Source: Ahrensia sp. (GTDB taxonomy: Bacteria; Pseudomonadota; Alphaproteobacteria; Rhizobiales; Rhizobiaceae). From it: a DNA stretch of 64,000 bases. Each line of letters opens with the position of its first letter. The first letter of the stretch is position 1. A model generated the notes under the pieces. That model made no database searches, was not told the origin of the DNA, and worked only from the letters and a program-made list of their open reading frames with translations. Position numbers and translations under genes: made by a program. Below are positions 25,212 to 33,100 of this stretch, piece by piece. The stretch covers positions 124,001 through 188,000 of the forward strand of contig PAKZ01000037.1 in NCBI GenBank assembly GCA_002706335.1, written 5' to 3'.

Positions 25212-25619
25212 ATGGCATCGCAACGCGGCAAGGATCTGCTTTTGAAATTTTGGGACGGCGCGGCTTTCGCGACCGTCGCGGGCCTGAGAACCAAGCGCAT
25301 CCGATTCAATGCGCAGACGGTAGACATCACGGATTCGCAATCTGCCGGGCGCTGGCGCGAACTGCTCGACGGCGCGGGCATCCAGCGGGCGTCCGTCTCC
25401 GCCTCTGGCATCTTCAAGGACGCGGCTTCGGACGAGCTGGTGCGCGCCGCCTTCTTCGCCGGAGCCGTGACCGATTGCCAACTGGTCATCCCCGATTTCG
25501 GGACGATCGAGGGCGGCTTCCAGATCACCGCGCTCGACTATGCGGGGAACCATGACGGCGAGGTGACCTTCGATATAGCGCTGGAATCCGGCTCCGCGCT
25601 GACATTCGGAGCCGCCTGA
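25212..25619 (+). CDS. GTA major tail protein (g9-like)
   Basis: A 135-residue tail tube protein. Features are GKDLLLKFWDGAAFATVAGLRTKRIRFNAQTVDITDSQSAGRWRELLDGAGIQRASVSASGIFKDAASDELVRAAFFAGAVTDCQLVIPDFGTIEGGFQITALDYAG in short order, the pattern of TP901-1/RcGTA major tail proteins, which polymerise into stacked hexameric rings. AAAGGAGACTGCGGCG precedes the ATG. The stop overlaps the g10 start (TGATG). Confidence 0.93.
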   Translation: MASQRGKDLLLKFWDGAAFATVAGLRTKRIRFNAQTVDITDSQSAGRWRELLDGAGIQRASVSASGIFKDAASDELVRAAFFAGAVTDCQLVIPDFGTIEGGFQITALDYAGNHDGEVTFDIALESGSALTFGAA

Positions 25620-25936
25620 TGCTGGTCAACAGGAAACGCGGCGAGATCGCCGCGGACCTTGGCGGCAAGGAAAGGGCGCTCTGCCTGACGCTCGGCGCGC
25701 TGGCCGAACTGGAAGGGCATTTCGGCGCGGCGGACCTGACTGCGCTGACGCAGCGCTTCTCGACCGGGAAATTGTCCGCGGGCGACCTGCTGACGATCAT
25801 CCATGCCGGGCTGAAGGGCGCCGGACACACCTTCACGCGCGAGGAGGTTGCGGAGATGCAGGCCGACGGCGGGGCGGCCGGCTATGCGCGGATCGTTTCG
25901 GAGCTTCTGCAGGCGACCTTCGGCGGCGATGGCTGA
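25619..25936 (+). CDS. GTA tail assembly protein (g10-like)
   Basis: A 105-residue protein with LGGKERALCLTLGALAELEGHFGAADLTALTQRFSTGKLSAGDLLTIIHAGLKGAG, typical of the gene transfer agent family that follows the major tail gene. It is likely a tail-tape-measure chaperone that is not part of the particle. It starts on the last base of g9 and overlaps g10.1 by eight bases. Confidence 0.88.
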   Translation: MLVNRKRGEIAADLGGKERALCLTLGALAELEGHFGAADLTALTQRFSTGKLSAGDLLTIIHAGLKGAGHTFTREEVAEMQADGGAAGYARIVSELLQATFGGDG

Positions 25937-26171
25937 GAAGGTGTCACCCCATCGGTTCCCCTGGGAAACGGCGATAGCGTTCGGTTTCGCGGTGATGCGG
26001 CTGTCGCCGGCCGAGTTCTGGGCGATGACGCCAATGGAACTGGGGGCAGCGATGCGCGCCTTCGGCCATGGCGTTCATGCGCCGCCGGACCGAGGCGAAC
26101 TTCAAAGCCTGATGCAGGCCTACCCGGATTGTTCGCCGGATCTGACCGGAATCGGAAAAATGCGGTCGTAA
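25929..26171 (+). CDS. GTA tail assembly chaperone (g10.1-like) with a non-native C-terminal tail
   Basis: An 80-residue protein. Residues about 9-70 have FPWETAIAFGFAVMRLSPAEFWAMTPMELGAAMRAF, the well known small phage-protein family (TIGR02216 type) found before the tape measure gene. Members usually end soon after the ALMxAFPD-like motif, here SLMQAYPD. The last 12 or so residues (CSPDLTGIGKMRS) are read from DNA that also encodes the end of the PACE protein on the other strand, so they appear to have been added when that module arrived. The ATG at 25929 overlaps g10. Confidence 0.82.
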   Translation: MAEKVSPHRFPWETAIAFGFAVMRLSPAEFWAMTPMELGAAMRAFGHGVHAPPDRGELQSLMQAYPDCSPDLTGIGKMRS

Positions 26172-26554
26172 ACGAGGTTGAAGACGAAGGTATAGACCAG
26201 GAAGAAGGCCGTCATCGCGAGGTCCATCACGAGCGCATCGATGAAGCTGATGCCGAGCATGATCGCGATGAGCGGCAGAAGCAGGAGCGACAGCGTGATC
26301 TCGAACAGGATTGTGTGGACCACGCGCATCGTCCAGCTTTTTTCCGGGCTACCGTTCAGGCGCAGCAGGGCGTGGTCGAAACCGAGATTATAGAGATAGG
26401 TCCAGATCGTCGCGACGAGGGAACTGGCGATGCCCACCGCGCCCATGCTGACCGGCGGCATGCCGAAGACGTGGCTGCCGAGAAACATGACCATTGCGAT
26501 GGCGATGATCTCGAAACTGACGGCATGGCGAATTCGGTCGGGCGTCGAGCGCAT
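26120..26554 (-). CDS. PACE-family efflux transporter, inserted in GTA cluster
   Basis: A 144-residue, four-helix membrane protein of the proteobacterial antimicrobial compound efflux family. The N-terminal DRIRHAVSFEIIAIA contains the Arg/His pair and Glu15, the residue essential for chlorhexidine export in Acinetobacter AceI. The second repeat has MRVVHTILFEITL with matching residues, followed by the fourth helix. PACE proteins export cationic biocides and probably polyamines. The ATG at 26552-26554 is used because the family starts here. The last 52 bases overlap the 3' end of GTA g10.1 on the plus strand. Confidence 0.88.
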   Translation of the reverse strand: MRSTPDRIRHAVSFEIIAIAMVMFLGSHVFGMPPVSMGAVGIASSLVATIWTYLYNLGFDHALLRLNGSPEKSWTMRVVHTILFEITLSLLLLPLIAIMLGISFIDALVMDLAMTAFFLVYTFVFNLVYDRIFPIPVRSGEQSG

Positions 26555-26642
26555 GGGGTATCGGGCCGGATTGAGGGAAACGAACGGGACGTGCCGATCG
26601 ATAGCCGCTTCGCCGACCCAATGAAAGGGCAAACCGCGGCGG

Positions 26643-27050
26643 TCAGGCCGCCATGGCGAGGAGCTTGATCAGGAAGTCGCGTGTCAGCGGCGCATAGTCC
26701 AGCCTCGCGGGTCTGACCGGATCGATCCAGACGGCCTCTTCGATTTCCGCGGCGGGCTCGACAGCCGCGTCAGTACGCAGGCGGAAGACTTCCGCGAAGA
26801 CGAATAGACCCGATTCGTTGGCCGCCGGCGCGGTGAAGCGGGAAACGAAGGAGAGTTCGTCCGGCGTGACCGCGAGTCCGAGTTCCTCCGCGAGTTCCCG
26901 GCACAGGGCATCAGCCGGCTCTTCGCCCGGCTCGATCTTGCCGCCCGGCTGCATGAAGGCCTCGGTGCCGCGCTTGCGGACAACGAGCATTTTCTTGTCG
27001 GGCCGCGTCAGAATGGCTGCGGCGATGCGAATCGGTTGCGTGTGGTTCAT
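26643..27050 (-). CDS. Nudix hydrolase
   Basis: A 135-residue Nudix protein. The Nudix box GGKIEPGEEPADALCRELAEELG (residues about 36-58) matches the GX5EX7REUXEEXGU consensus, with REXXEE as the Mg-binding residues. A basic ring-like N-terminal IRIAAAILTRPDKKMLVVRKRG also fits. It should hydrolyse a nucleoside diphosphate-X compound in the cytosol (the MutT/NUDT class); the exact substrate is unknown. It precedes the PACE gene on the same strand (88 bases) and may be co-transcribed with it. A TATAAT-like box on the minus strand lies at 27079-27084. It is not a GTA gene. Confidence 0.88.
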   Translation of the reverse strand: MNHTQPIRIAAAILTRPDKKMLVVRKRGTEAFMQPGGKIEPGEEPADALCRELAEELGLAVTPDELSFVSRFTAPAANESGLFVFAEVFRLRTDAAVEPAAEIEEAVWIDPVRPARLDYAPLTRDFLIKLLAMAA

Positions 27051-27174
27051 GGGTATAAAAATAACATTCCGAAACTGGATTATAAGAGGCCCGCGAGAGG
27101 AAAATAAACCCCCAGATTATAGGGTTAATCGCTGATGATTCCGCTGGGTCACATTTCACGAGAGGAGCAGGTTC

Positions 27175-27753
27175 TTGGACCAAAACCTTACCATCGCCAT
27201 TGAAGCCGACACGATCGGATTCGAGACGGCGCTGAAAGACCTCGAGCGGCAGGCATCGTCTTTCGGAGCCACCCTGACCGGCGCGCTTCGCGGCGCGGTT
27301 GTCTCGGGCAATTCGCTGGAGGACACGCTGCGATCGATCGGCCAGAGCCTGGCGACCAACGCACTGAATGCGGGGCTCAAACCGCTGCAAGGCTTGCTCA
27401 ACGGCTTCGCGGCACAGGCCTTTTCCGGTTTCGCCGGCGTGCTGCCTTTCGCGAAAGGCGGCGTGGTCGGCGCGGACCGGATGTTTGCAGGCGGCGGCGT
27501 GTTGGCCTCGCCCGCCTATTTTCCGATGGCCGGCGGTCGCACCGGCCTTGCAGGCGAAGCGGGGCCGGAAGCGATCCTGCCGCTGAGGCGGGGCGCGGAC
27601 GGACGCCTTGGCGTGGCGACCGATGGGGGTGGTGCGCCGACGACGGTCAATGTGACGATCCAGACGCAAGACGCCAATTCCTTCCGCAAGTCGGAAGCCC
27701 AGGTGACGGCGGCGCTGGCCCGCGCCGTGGCGCGCGGCCGGCGGGGAAACTGA
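27175..27753 (+). CDS. GTA tape measure protein (g11-like, short type)
   Basis: A 192-residue protein with helical N-terminus (FETALKDLERQASSFGATLTGALRGAVVSGNSLEDTLRSIGQSLATNALNAGLKPLQ), followed by FAKGGVVGADRMFAGGGVLASPAYFPMAGGRTGLAGEAGPEAILPLRRGADGRLGV, the signature of short phage tape measure proteins. This sets the tail length of a short-tailed particle. The start is a TTG at 27175-27177 with AGAGGAGC upstream; no ATG fits. The preceding 120 bases come from the inserted Nudix module, so the promoter or start context may have been rebuilt here. Confidence 0.88.
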   Translation: MDQNLTIAIEADTIGFETALKDLERQASSFGATLTGALRGAVVSGNSLEDTLRSIGQSLATNALNAGLKPLQGLLNGFAAQAFSGFAGVLPFAKGGVVGADRMFAGGGVLASPAYFPMAGGRTGLAGEAGPEAILPLRRGADGRLGVATDGGGAPTTVNVTIQTQDANSFRKSEAQVTAALARAVARGRRGN

Positions 27754-27760
27754 GGTTCAG

Positions 27761-28369
27761 ATGAGCTTTCACGACGTGATATTTCCGTCGCGCCTCGCCT
27801 TCGGCGCGAGCGGTGGTCCGGAGCGGCAGGGGGAGATCGTCAAGCTGGCCTCCGGGCTCGAACAGCGCAATGCGCGCTGGTCGCGCGCGAGGCGGACCTA
27901 TGCAATCTCGACCGGAATCAAACCTTTCGCCGACCTGCACAAGCTGCTGGAATTCTTCGAGGATCGCGGCGGGCCGCTGCACAGCTTCCGGTTTCTCGAT
28001 CCGGTCGATCATGCGTCTGTATCGCCGGGAGAGGCTGTGACGCCGACGGACCGGGAGATCGGCACCGGCGACGGGGCGGCGACCGAATTCCAGCTGAAGC
28101 TCGGCAATGACCGGCCCGTCACCAAACCGGCGGACGGCACGGTGCGGATCGCGGTCGACGGCGCGGAACTTTTCGAGCCGGCGTTTTCCGTCGATTTCCT
28201 GACCGGCATTGTCACGCTGGCCGAGGCTCCGGGCGAAAATGTCCCAGTGACCGCGGGCTTCGAGTTTCACGTGCCGGTGCGCTTCGACACGGCGCTGCTT
28301 TCAATGACGCAGACCGCGTTCGAAGCGGGCGAGATCCCTGACATAAGGCTGGTGGAGGTGTTCGAATGA
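27761..28369 (+). CDS. GTA g12-like protein (DUF2460, distal tail)
   Basis: A 202-residue protein of the DUF2460 family. Features are SFHDVIFPSRLAFGASGGPERQGEIVKLASGLEQRNARWSRARRTYAISTGIKPFADLHKLLEFFEDRGGPLHSFRFLDPVDHAS, then FDTGTGDGAATEFQLKL-like linker and a C-terminal DIRLVEV. In RcGTA gp12 is the distal tail protein that links tube to baseplate. AGGTTCAG precedes the ATG; the stop overlaps the g13 start by four bases. Confidence 0.9.
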   Translation: MSFHDVIFPSRLAFGASGGPERQGEIVKLASGLEQRNARWSRARRTYAISTGIKPFADLHKLLEFFEDRGGPLHSFRFLDPVDHASVSPGEAVTPTDREIGTGDGAATEFQLKLGNDRPVTKPADGTVRIAVDGAELFEPAFSVDFLTGIVTLAEAPGENVPVTAGFEFHVPVRFDTALLSMTQTAFEAGEIPDIRLVEVFE

Positions 28370-29259
28370 CGGCATTGCCGCAAAGTCTGCGCGACCACCT
28401 TGCACAGGATGTCACCAGCGTCTGCTTCTGCTGGATCGTCCGCCGCATGGACGGGACAGTGCAGGGATTCACCGATCACGACCGGGCGCTGACGGTGGAC
28501 AGCGTCATCTGCGAGCCGGCGAGCGGCTTTGTGGCGGGTGCGATAGAGAGCGGTCTGGGCTTTGCCGGTGACACGGCCGAGGTCGCGGGTGCGCTGTCGT
28601 CGGATGCGATCTCGGATTCCGACATCGAGGCCGGGAAATATGACGGCGCGGCCGTGGAGCAATGGCTGGTGAACTGGGCTGAGCCGGACGAGGCGGGGCT
28701 GCTGAAGCGTCACGTCATCGGCGAAATCCGGCGTATCGACGGCGCTTTCCGGGTGGAGTTGAGAAGCCTGTCGGCAAAGCTCGACGAGCGGCGCGGGCGA
28801 TCCTTCCTGCGCCGATGCGACGCCGATCTGGGCGATGCGCGCTGCGGCTTCGACACGAATGCGCCGGGTTTCTCGGCGACAGGCACGGTCGTCTCCGTCG
28901 GCGGCGGACAGATGGTGGCGACCGGGCTGGAAGGCTATGAGGATGGCTGGTTCGTCCTCGGGCGGCTGACGTGGACATCCGGCGCACGAGCCGGCACGGC
29001 GGCGACCGTCGCGGCGATGCGGCAGGGATCCGTGGCCGGGGAACATGTGCTCGGCCTGTTCGAGCCGGAACTGGCGGGAATTGCCGCCGGCGACATGTTC
29101 ACGCTTGCGTCGGGATGCGACAAGCCGTTCGAAACCTGCCGGGCGAAGTTCGCGAACGGGCTGAATTTTCGCGGTTTTCCGCATATTCCCGGCAACGATC
29201 TCGCTCTGAACTATGCAGACGGGGAAGGCGATTTCGATGGTAGTCCGCTTGTCCCGTGA
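28366..29259 (+). CDS. GTA g13-like tail hub protein (DUF2163/phage BR0599 type)
   Basis: A 297-residue protein with SLRDHLAQDVTSVCFCWIVRRMDGTVQGFTDHDRALTVD at the N-terminus and FLRRCDADLGDARCGFDTNAPGFSATGTVVSVGG in the middle. The C-terminal CDKPFETCRAKFANGLNFRGFPHIPGNDLAL is diagnostic for the DUF2163 family with conserved cysteines. In RcGTA gp13 forms part of the baseplate hub and binds an Fe-S cluster via the Cys set; four Cys (CDAD, RCGF, GCDK, TCRA) are kept here. It overlaps g12 and g14. Confidence 0.9.
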   Translation: MTALPQSLRDHLAQDVTSVCFCWIVRRMDGTVQGFTDHDRALTVDSVICEPASGFVAGAIESGLGFAGDTAEVAGALSSDAISDSDIEAGKYDGAAVEQWLVNWAEPDEAGLLKRHVIGEIRRIDGAFRVELRSLSAKLDERRGRSFLRRCDADLGDARCGFDTNAPGFSATGTVVSVGGGQMVATGLEGYEDGWFVLGRLTWTSGARAGTAATVAAMRQGSVAGEHVLGLFEPELAGIAAGDMFTLASGCDKPFETCRAKFANGLNFRGFPHIPGNDLALNYADGEGDFDGSPLVP

Positions 29260-29704
29260 CGAGGCGCGGGCGCGGGCGCTTGAAATCGCGGAGAGGTGGA
29301 TCGGCACGCCCTACCGTCATCAGGCAAGCCGCAAAGGTGTCGGCTGCGACTGCCTCGGCCTGATGCTGGGCATCTGGCGCGAACTGTATGGTGAAACGGT
29401 CCCCGCGCGATTGACCTATTCGCCGGACTGGGCCGAGACGTCGCGGGGCGAGCCTCTGCTGGACGCGCTGCGGGCGCGCTGCGGCGAACTGGTCCTGTCG
29501 GAAATGCGACCCGGCGACATCATCGCTTTTCGCTGGCAACCCGGCGCGGCGGCGAAGCATCTGGCGTTGCTCGCGCCGGAAAATCGCATCATCCATGCCA
29601 ATGAGGGCCATGCCGTGACCGCGTCGGCTTTCGTGCCCTCCTGGCGGCGGCGCGTGGCGGGCGTGTTCGCGTTTCCTGCAACTATTGTCCCCAGCCGGCA
29701 ATGA
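29237..29704 (+). CDS. GTA peptidase (g14-like, NlpC/P60) with a C-terminal tail overlapping ridA
   Basis: A 155-residue NlpC/P60 peptidase. The catalytic Cys is in GVGCDCLGLMLGIWRE (Cys39) and the His in AAKHLALL, with a following acidic or polar residue. It would cleave peptidoglycan peptides while the particle delivers DNA. The start at 29237 overlaps g13 by 23 bases. The last seven residues (ATIVPSRQ region) are read from DNA that also encodes the C-terminus of RidA, a sign that the 3' end was remodelled when the host gene was inserted. Length is close to the family norm. Confidence 0.9.
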   Translation: MVVRLSRDEARARALEIAERWIGTPYRHQASRKGVGCDCLGLMLGIWRELYGETVPARLTYSPDWAETSRGEPLLDALRARCGELVLSEMRPGDIIAFRWQPGAAAKHLALLAPENRIIHANEGHAVTASAFVPSWRRRVAGVFAFPATIVPSRQ

Positions 29705-30086
29705 TGGCGTCGGCTTCGAATTCGACCAGCCATTCCGGGTTCACGAAGCGGTCGATGGCCATGATCGTGTCAACGGGACGGACATCCCTGAAATACTCCT
29801 TGCGGACGTCTATGGCTGCCTTCCAGTTATCGATATCCGTGAGGATGACCCGCGTCCGCACGACATCGTGGAGGCTGGAACCAGCCTGTTCGAGGGCCGC
29901 CTTGATGATCTCGATGCACTGACGCGATTGAGCGGCGACGTCGCCGATACCGACGGTCTTGCCATCCGCCCCGACGGGGGCAGTGCCGCCGATCGAAACA
30001 AAAGGGCCTACCCGGACCGCGCGGCTGAACCCGACGATCGCTTCCATGGGATTGCCGTTGGAAATCAGTTCCCTGTCATAGGTCAT
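29682..30086 (-). CDS. ridA: RidA-family enamine/imine deaminase, inserted in GTA cluster
   Basis: A 134-residue protein of the YjgF/YER057c/UK114 superfamily. It has FSRAVRVGPFVSIGGTAPVGADGKTVGIGDVAAQSRQCIEIIKAALEQAGSSLHDVVRTRVILTDIDNWKAAIDVRKEYFRDVRPVDTIMAIDRFV in short motifs, with the conserved Arg in the RTRVILTDI segment that binds the substrate carboxylate. It forms a trimer in the cytosol and removes reactive enamines made by PLP enzymes. The 3' end overlaps GTA g14 by 23 bases. It is not a GTA gene. The palindrome TTACGTAACGTAA lies just before its start. Confidence 0.88.
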   Translation of the reverse strand: MTYDRELISNGNPMEAIVGFSRAVRVGPFVSIGGTAPVGADGKTVGIGDVAAQSRQCIEIIKAALEQAGSSLHDVVRTRVILTDIDNWKAAIDVRKEYFRDVRPVDTIMAIDRFVNPEWLVEFEADAIIAGWGQ

Positions 30087-30106
30087 CGGTGAACTCCTTC
30101 ATTATC

Positions 30107-30119
30107 TTACGTAACGTAA
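30107..30119. promoter_or_regulatory. Palindrome TTACGTAACGTAA between ridA and g15
   Basis: Arms TTACGT and ACGTAA around a single central base, 20 bases upstream of the ridA ATG and 48 bases upstream of GTA g15. It looks like an operator of a small dimeric regulator; which one is unknown, and no regulator gene is adjacent. Confidence 0.5.
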
Positions 30120-30166
30120 TATGAGCGCATAGCGCGCAAAAAGCTTCCAATTTCGGAGAGACACTC

Positions 30167-33100
30167 ATGGCGACCCTGCTGTTGCAGGCCGCGGGCGCTG
30201 CGCTCGGCGGCGTTTTCGGCGCGGCCGGTGCGGCGATCGGCACGGCGGCCGGCGCGCTTGGCGGCTATCTGATCGACACGGCGCTGATCAATTCGACGCG
30301 CCATATCGAGGGTGCGCGCCTGTCCGGGGCGCAGCCGCTGACAGCGGAGGAAGGTGCGCCGATGGCGCGCGTCTTCGGCCATGCGCGCATGGCCGGCACC
30401 GTGATCTGGGCAACCCGGTTCGAGGAGACCGCGCGCACCGAGAGGCAGGGCGGCAAGGGCGGGCCGAAGGTCACGACCTACTCCTATTGCGCCAATCTGG
30501 CGATTGGCCTGTGCGAGGGGCCGGTGGCGGCGATCCGGCGCGTCTGGGCCGACGGCAAGGAACTGGACCTGACCGGCATCGAGATGCGGGTCTATCCCGG
30601 TGGCGAGGACCAGATGCCCGATCCGCTGATCGAGGCGAAACAGGGCGAAGGGCTTGCGCCCGCCTTTCGCGGCACGGCCTATGTGGTCTTCGAACGCCTG
30701 CCGCTGGAACGCTTCGGCAATCGCGTGCCGCAATTCCAGGTCGAGGTGATCCGGCCGGTCGGCGAGCTGGAAAACCGGGTGCGTGCGGTATGCGTCATCC
30801 CCGGCTCGACCGAGCACGGCTATGCGCCCGGTCTGGTGACGGCGAAGCCGCGCAGGGGCGAGACGGCGGAGCTCAACAGGCACGTCCTGCATGCCGGCTC
30901 CGACTGGGAAGCCTCGATAGACGAATTGCAGGCGGTGTGTCCGAATCTCGGACATGTCTCGCTGATCGTCGCATGGTTTGGCGACGATCTGAGAGCAGGC
31001 GAATGCCGGATCCGGCCGGGCGTGGTTTCGAGATCGGGCGGCGGCGAGAGTGCGCCCTGGAGCGTTGCCGGCATGGGCCGGGGAGATGCCGGCGCGCATG
31101 TCGTCTCGCTGTCGGAAGGCAAGCCCGCCTTTGGCGGCACGCCGTCGGATGCGAGCGTGACCGTCGCGATATCCGACCTGAAGGCGCGCGGCCTGAAAGT
31201 GACCTTGTGCCCCTTCATCCTGATGGATGTGCCGTCGGATAACGTCTTGCCCGATCCCTGGTCGGACGGGACCCAGCCTGCCTATCCCTGGCGGGGACGA
31301 ATTTCCTGCTATCCGGGGATCGGCCGGCCGGGCTCGGCGGACCGGACAGCCAACGCGGCGGCGCAGATCGCGGATTTCGCCGATAATTCAGAAGGCTATC
31401 GCCGCATGGTGAATCACTATGCGAGCCTAGCGATGACTGCAGGCGGCGTTGACGCTATCGTTCTGGGTACCGAAATGCGCGGGCTCACGCAGGTTCGGGA
31501 CGATGCGGGCGGCTTCCCCTTCGTCGATGAATTGCGGGAGCTTGCTGCGGAGGTGCGGGCGATCGTGGGGAGCGGTTGCGCGATTACCTATGCGGCCGAC
31601 TGGTCGGAATATTTCGGCTACCACCCGGATGACGGCAACGGCGACGTGTTTTTCCATCTCGATGCGCTCTGGGCGGACGCAAATATCGATGCCATCGGCA
31701 TCGACAATTACATGCCGCTCTCGGACTGGCGCGACAGCGACGCCGCCGATCCGGGCGGCAATCCGGACGGGCAACTGAAAGCTTCGGACCGCGCTGCTTT
31801 CAGAAACGCGATTGCGAGCGGGGAAGGCTTCGACTGGTACTATGCGTCCGATGGCGATCGGCGCGACCGGGTTCGCGCGCCGATCACGGACGGACTAGCC
31901 GGTAAGCCCTGGGTGTTCCGCTTCAAGGATCTGGCCGGCTGGTGGTCGAATGCACATTACGATCGTATCGACGGGGCCGAAAGCGCGACGCCGACCGGCT
32001 GGGCGCCGGGGTCGAAGCCGGTCTGGTTCATGGAACTGGGCTGCCCGGCGATCGACAAGGGCGCGACGCAGCCCAACGTCTTCACCGACGCCAAATCGGC
32101 CGAAAGCGCTCTGCCATGGTTTTCCAATGGCGGGCGCGACGACGCCGAGCAAAGGACGTTCCTTGAGGCGCATCTGGAGCATTGGTCGAGCGGCGCGGAG
32201 GCCAATCCGCTGTCGCCGGTCACCGGCGAACCCATGGTCGATCCGGCTCGCATCTTCCTGTGGGCATGGGACGCGCGGCCTTTCCCCGCCTTTCCGATGG
32301 CGACCGATGTCTGGGGCGACGGCGAAAATTGGCTCCGCGGCCATTGGCTGAACGGACGTCTCGGCACTGCGCCGCTCGCCGAGACGGCAGGACTCTTGCT
32401 GGACGGCGCGGCGACATTGGACATCGCGGACACGGTTCAGGGCGTTATCGTCTCGCAGGCCGCATCGGCGCGTGATGTGCTGGAGCCGCTGGCGGCCTGT
32501 TTTGGCTGGTCGGCCTCCGACATGGCCGGCGACGGTGAATTCGTTCTTTCGCAGGAAGGGGCTTTATTGACCCGGATTATCGACGATGGCGAAATCGCCG
32601 ATCTGGATGGCGAAGCGCTGCGCGATGTCACGGAGGCGCAGAAGAGCGAATTGCCGGCCGAAATCATCGTCGCCTATCGCGACGGGCTGCGCGACTACCA
32701 GTCCGCGACAAGTTCATCGCGGCGCTTGGAAACGGGCACGGCACGGCAGGAGACAGCGGATCTCCCGATTATCGGAGACGCGAGCCTTCTCGACGCCATT
32801 GCCGACCGGATGCTGGCGCGCGCCTGGGCGCATGGCCGCCTGCTCAAATTCGCGCTGCCCTGGCGCCATGCGGATCTGGCGCCGGGAGATGTCTTTGCCT
32901 TTTCATCGAAGCCGGCGGAACGCTGGCTGGTGACGCGCACGGACCTGTCCGAGGCGCTGCGGGTGGAGGCGACGCCGGTTCTCGTTCGCCCGGCCAATAC
33001 CCGCCGTCCGCATCTGCCCGCGCAGGCCGCGCAGGCGCTTGGCGATACGGCGGGCGTGCCGGATATCGTGCTGCTCGACCTGCCATTGCGGTCCGGAAGC

